The notes under the pieces: generated by a model | Database searches by the model: none | Seen by the model: only the letters and a program-made list of their open reading frames with translations | Told to the model about the DNA's origin: nothing | Part shown: positions 45,366 to 48,842 of the stretch, in pieces | Layout of the letters: each line of letters opens with the position of its first letter | Position numbering within the stretch: the first letter of the stretch is position 1 | Program-made: the position numbers and the translations under genes | DNA from: Candidatus Aenigmatarchaeota archaeon | Lineage (GTDB): Archaea; Aenigmatarchaeota; Aenigmatarchaeia; GW2011-AR5 | Assembly: GCA_016180925.1 (NCBI GenBank) | Contig: JACPAH010000003.1 | Span: forward strand, 1-48,842 | DNA: 48,842 nt | Direction: 5' to 3'

Positions 45366-45451
45366 AGCCCTGTAGCATAGAGGCCAAGTGTTCCCGGCTC
45401 TGGAGCATTCGGAGATACCGGGAGACCCAGGTTCGAATCCTGGCAGGGCTA
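45366..45451 (+). tRNA. tRNA-Gln(CUG) with a 13-nt intron
   Basis: Acceptor AGCCCTG/CAGGGCT, anticodon stem CCCGG/CCGGG, T arm CCAGG-TTCGAAT-CCTGG; anticodon CTG at 45400-45402; intron AGCATTCGGAGAT at 45404-45416 restores a 7-nt loop CTCTGGA. Confidence 0.85.
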
Positions 45452-45659
45452 TAAATTCATTTGGAGTAAATAATCGGGAAGGGGTTTTGTTGTAACTGCG
45501 AAGCTTGTGGCAAGTGCACATGATGAAACTTCCAGAAGCATCCATGACGCACGGCGCTTATAGTTCAATCATAGCATTTAAAAATAGAGAACAATTGATT
45601 TATCGGGTTAGAGACGATATCAGGGCGTCGTCTGTTGAATAATTCGGAGGTAATTATTG

Positions 45660-46004
45660 ATGTTGCCTAAAGTGAAGAAAGTAGAGCTTGGAAAGATACT
45701 TGTTGACGATAAGATGTACGGGGAAATGGACCTCCTTCTGCATGCGAATGGCCACGAGGAGATAGACAAGACTCATAACATAGGACTTATGGACTATGAG
45801 ATAATGATGCTTCGCGACCCCAAAGTGCTTATATTCGGCTTGGGTTTCAATAATGAGGCAAAGCTCAGCAGGGATGTACTTGCGGCCGCGAGACGTGACA
45901 AAGTCGAGGTTATTGCGATGTCGTCCCCGGACGCGATAAAAAAGTTTTTTGACCTGGCCAGGCAGAGAACAAATGTAGTCGCCAGGATACATACGACAGA
46001 GTGA
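45660..46004 (+). CDS. Mth938/NDUFAF3-like domain protein
   Basis: PKVLIFGLGFNNEAKLSRDVLAAARRDKVEVIAMSSPDAIKKFFDLARQRTNVVARIHTTE matches Mth938 family pattern. Confidence 0.8.
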   Translation: MLPKVKKVELGKILVDDKMYGEMDLLLHANGHEEIDKTHNIGLMDYEIMMLRDPKVLIFGLGFNNEAKLSRDVLAAARRDKVEVIAMSSPDAIKKFFDLARQRTNVVARIHTTE

Positions 46005-46008
46005 TAAA

Positions 46009-46479
46009 ATGAAAAAATCCACCAGACAGAAGATAGTCGTTCTTTTCATAATAGTCATATTCGGGATGTCGTCAATAGCTTTCTTCTTTATAGGAGTGAC
46101 CAGCAGCTTCGGGGGCCAGGAGGATGCTCAGGATAGTTCTATAAGTTCTCCAGTCGTTGAATACGAGATAAGCCCCTCCGTGGAATCGCTGTACATACAG
46201 AACGGAATAACTTTTCTCAGGTATTACTACACCGAGCCGGATGTTGTTTATGGCTATGTCGGCACCTTGCCGGATATGATGACGACACTGGACGGAAAAA
46301 TACAGTTGGTTGTTGAACGCATAAGCGGGGATTCGAGAAGCCTTTCCATCCAGTCCCTTTATGGAGGCGCCGAGGACATAGAGGACATATCTGCCGGGAC
46401 AATTTTTTCCGCGCTGTGCAGCCATCTTGTCTCAACACCGCCTGAATGCGCCCTGAAGTCAATAAATTCAACTCTCTGA
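46009..46479 (+). CDS. Single-TM hypothetical protein
   Basis: IVVLFIIVIFGMSSIAFFFIGV TM helix plus soluble part; directly downstream of Mth938-like gene. Confidence 0.6.
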   Translation: MKKSTRQKIVVLFIIVIFGMSSIAFFFIGVTSSFGGQEDAQDSSISSPVVEYEISPSVESLYIQNGITFLRYYYTEPDVVYGYVGTLPDMMTTLDGKIQLVVERISGDSRSLSIQSLYGGAEDIEDISAGTIFSALCSHLVSTPPECALKSINSTL

Positions 46480-46575
46480 CAGGTCTTTCTTGAACCTTCG
46501 AAGGGTCTTCGGTATATCCTTCTCGGGCACGCCCAGAATCTTTGAAATCTCTCTCAGTATTTTTCTTTCTTGCAT
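46468..46575 (-). CDS. Possible 35-aa peptide overlapping the 3' end of alaS
   Basis: MQERKILREISKILGVPEKDIPKTLRRFKKDLSES; overlaps alaS stop by 22 bp. Confidence 0.4.
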   Translation of the reverse strand: MQERKILREISKILGVPEKDIPKTLRRFKKDLSES

Positions 46576-48842
46576 GCTGTTCGCCTCACAAATTCCATAA
46601 CATCCTCTATTTTTTCTATTTCTATTCCGAATCCCTGAGCGACGAGCCCTGTGCCGCCGCCCGATCCTTTGAGGATTTTGCACGATTCAAAGACTATTTT
46701 TCCCGCATCCAGGCCGGTGTTTTTTCCCGCGGAGCAGAAGACATATATCTTATCTGACATTCCTGCAAGGAAGATGAAAGTATTGTCGTTTGAAAGCGAC
46801 TTGGAGATTGCTCGGAGTTTCTCCGTGTCCGCAAACTCCACGGCCTCTATGAGCCTGTTGTCCACCATTTTGTACTTCATGTCTTCGACATTTTTTGTTT
46901 TCCGTTCTTTCCTGGATTTTTTCCAGCGGGCGAAAAGGTTCTTCGTTGCTTCTATCGCTTCTTCGCCATTTGCGCCCAATATTTCCTCGACCTCGGCCAG
47001 AAGTTCTTTCTGCTCTTCGGAGAATTTTTCGGCGGCCTTCCATGACACTATGTTTATTCTTACCACACCGTCCTGTATCCTCTCGGTAGATAGAACGGCT
47101 ATTTTGAGTATCTCTCCTGTGTCGTCTACATGCGTGCCGCCGCAGCCTTCTGTGTCGAATCCCGGTATCTCTATTATGTTAATCTCCTTTTCAGGTATGA
47201 CCCCACCCTGATAAATTCTCATTCCGTACATTTTTTCCGCATCGCCTCTGCTGACTTTTGTTTTGACAACTTTCACAGACCTTTTTACGATGTCATTGGC
47301 TATATTTTCTATTTTGTCGGCTTCTTCCTGCGTCAGGGAGTTGAAGTGCGTTATGTCGAGGTGCGCCTTATCGACGCCCTTGTGGGCGCCGGCCTGCCAT
47401 ACATGATTTCCAAGAACTTTTCTGGCCGCCCCGTTTATTATATGAACGGCAGTATGGTTCATTGTGAGCTGCAGTCTCCTTTCCTCGTCTATCTCCCCTT
47501 CGACCGTATCGCCGACGCCGAAATCCGGGTTCTCTACATGGTGAACTATGATATTGCCCATTTTCTCTACACCGTAGACCCTGCATTTGTTTATGAAGCC
47601 GTGGTCCGGCTCCTGGCCGCCGGACCCCCCGAAAAATGCCGTCCTGTCAAGGATTACATATTTCTTTTCTATTATTCTTGTTACCTTTGCCGTGAACCCG
47701 GTTTCTCTGTTCTTGTAAAACAGCAGCTCGGTAGGCTCCAGGCCGTCTATATTTATGCCGGCCTCCTGTGTCCTGGGTTCCTTCATGTGCTTTGATGATA
47801 TCTTCTCGTAGAAATCCTGCGGCATAGACATTTCAATCCCTTTCCTTTTCGAGACGCTTTCCACGAATTCGGGGGTTATGCCGCGCGACTCGTAAAGCTC
47901 CACGAGTTTGTCCGTTTCTATCTTGCTCTTTTTCTCGATTAGAGTTTCAACGAATTCCATATTCTTTTTCTCAGTAGAAATGAATCTTTGCTTCTCCACA
48001 TCCAGTATTTTTCTTATGTCTTCAACAGAGTTGACAAGCCGCGGGTTTAGTTTCTTGAGGTAATCGGCATGCCATTCGCATATGTCTGCCAGGTCCACAT
48101 CGAATCCGTATTCCTGTATGAAGCCCAGGGCCCTTCTGAGTATTATCCTGAGGTTATATCCCCCTCCGACGTTGCTTGGAAGCGCCCCGTCTGATATGGA
48201 AAGCAGAAGCGTCTTGGAGTGGTCTGCTATCGCATATGCGGCCTCGATTGGGGTTGTTTTCCTTATGAGCTCCTTGACCGATATCCCAAGACCGTCAGAT
48301 ATTTTCTTTTTTGCCTTTGTTATGTCAGGAACTTCATCAAGGTTAAGGGCGCCGGCGACCTTTGAGTATTTCATGTAGAAATCCCTGTCATAATCGGTCA
48401 TAGAGAGGAGTTTTTCCGTCACGGGACCGAAAATAGCGTCATAGCATGTCGGTGTCCCCTGCGAGAGCCATGCAAATCTCTCCAGGCCGGCTCCCATATC
48501 CACTATTTTGTCCGCCATGTGCGTGTATTTTTCCGGCGTCCCGAGGAATTCCGTAAATACCGCATTCCCCAGTTCAAGCCCCAGGACGAAATATTCCAGA
48601 GAATATCCGAAAGCATTTGGCCCCAGCCACACATCCTCCACGAATGTCACGTCCTTTTCCGGTATTTTCAAGGCATCTGTCAGAAGCCTGAAATCCAGTT
48701 CTATGCACCTGTCTTTCCAGTATCCGCTTTCGCCGTTATACAGAGAGTGCTGGCCTATCATGACGAAGTTGGTGCCGTGCCTCCCTGTGACGCCTACATT
48801 CGGTATGTCGTTGAATCTGAGGCAGTTCTGAGGTATTATGAG
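46554..48842 (-). CDS. alaS: Alanyl-tRNA synthetase (archaeal type), N-terminus outside window
   Basis: Frame open to window edge (LIIPQNCLRFNDIPNVGVTGRHGTNFVMIGQHSLYN...); editing domain HxxxH LTMNHTAVHIINGA and CGGTHVDDTGEI. Confidence 0.96.
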   Translation of the reverse strand, partial: LIIPQNCLRFNDIPNVGVTGRHGTNFVMIGQHSLYNGESGYWKDRCIELDFRLLTDALKIPEKDVTFVEDVWLGPNAFGYSLEYFVLGLELGNAVFTEFLGTPEKYTHMADKIVDMGAGLERFAWLSQGTPTCYDAIFGPVTEKLLSMTDYDRDFYMKYSKVAGALNLDEVPDITKAKKKISDGLGISVKELIRKTTPIEAAYAIADHSKTLLLSISDGALPSNVGGGYNLRIILRRALGFIQEYGFDVDLADICEWHADYLKKLNPRLVNSVEDIRKILDVEKQRFISTEKKNMEFVETLIEKKSKIETDKLVELYESRGITPEFVESVSKRKGIEMSMPQDFYEKISSKHMKEPRTQEAGINIDGLEPTELLFYKNRETGFTAKVTRIIEKKYVILDRTAFFGGSGGQEPDHGFINKCRVYGVEKMGNIIVHHVENPDFGVGDTVEGEIDEERRLQLTMNHTAVHIINGAARKVLGNHVWQAGAHKGVDKAHLDITHFNSLTQEEADKIENIANDIVKRSVKVVKTKVSRGDAEKMYGMRIYQGGVIPEKEINIIEIPGFDTEGCGGTHVDDTGEILKIAVLSTERIQDGVVRINIVSWKAAEKFSEEQKELLAEVEEILGANGEEAIEATKNLFARWKKSRKERKTKNVEDMKYKMVDNRLIEAVEFADTEKLRAISKSLSNDNTFIFLAGMSDKIYVFCSAGKNTGLDAGKIVFESCKILKGSGGGTGLVAQGFGIEIEKIEDVMEFVRRTACKKEKY

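Overview
This 48.8 kb window is archaeal chromosome: PolB, DP1, Orc1/Cdc6, RadA, RPA, bacterial-type-independent DnaG, histones, SecF-SecD, a mevalonate pathway and geranylgeranyl reductase are all present, and start sites carry GGTGAT-type Shine-Dalgarno sequences. Main blocks: (i) glycosyltransferases plus an oligosaccharyltransferase (STT3/AglB) split into two ORFs; (ii) a B12-type radical SAM enzyme divergent from an MtrA-like/DUF4346 fusion; (iii) secF-secD, NAC, a membrane permease; (iv) polB-dp1-orc1/cdc6 ending in a likely replication origin with ORB-like repeats and an AT-rich stretch; (v) DUF35-thiolase-HMG-CoA synthase and HMG-CoA reductase; (vi) hjc and dnaG; (vii) an AAA+ ATPase/wHTH gene preceded by a dense cluster of TTCACGTGAA palindromes; (viii) intein-containing radA, rpa, histone; (ix) an intron-containing tRNA-Gln and alaS. 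The most interesting unexplained signals are: a two-copy ~105 nt structured element (4516-4624 and 21960-22071) whose substitutions preserve pairing only if it is transcribed from the + strand; islands of tandem perfect inverted repeats (6996-7369, 10184-10380, 28705-28860, 45227-45327), two of which share a ~120 bp repeat; and the palindrome cluster before the AAA+ ATPase. No database search was run, so family names rest on motif recognition from memory.
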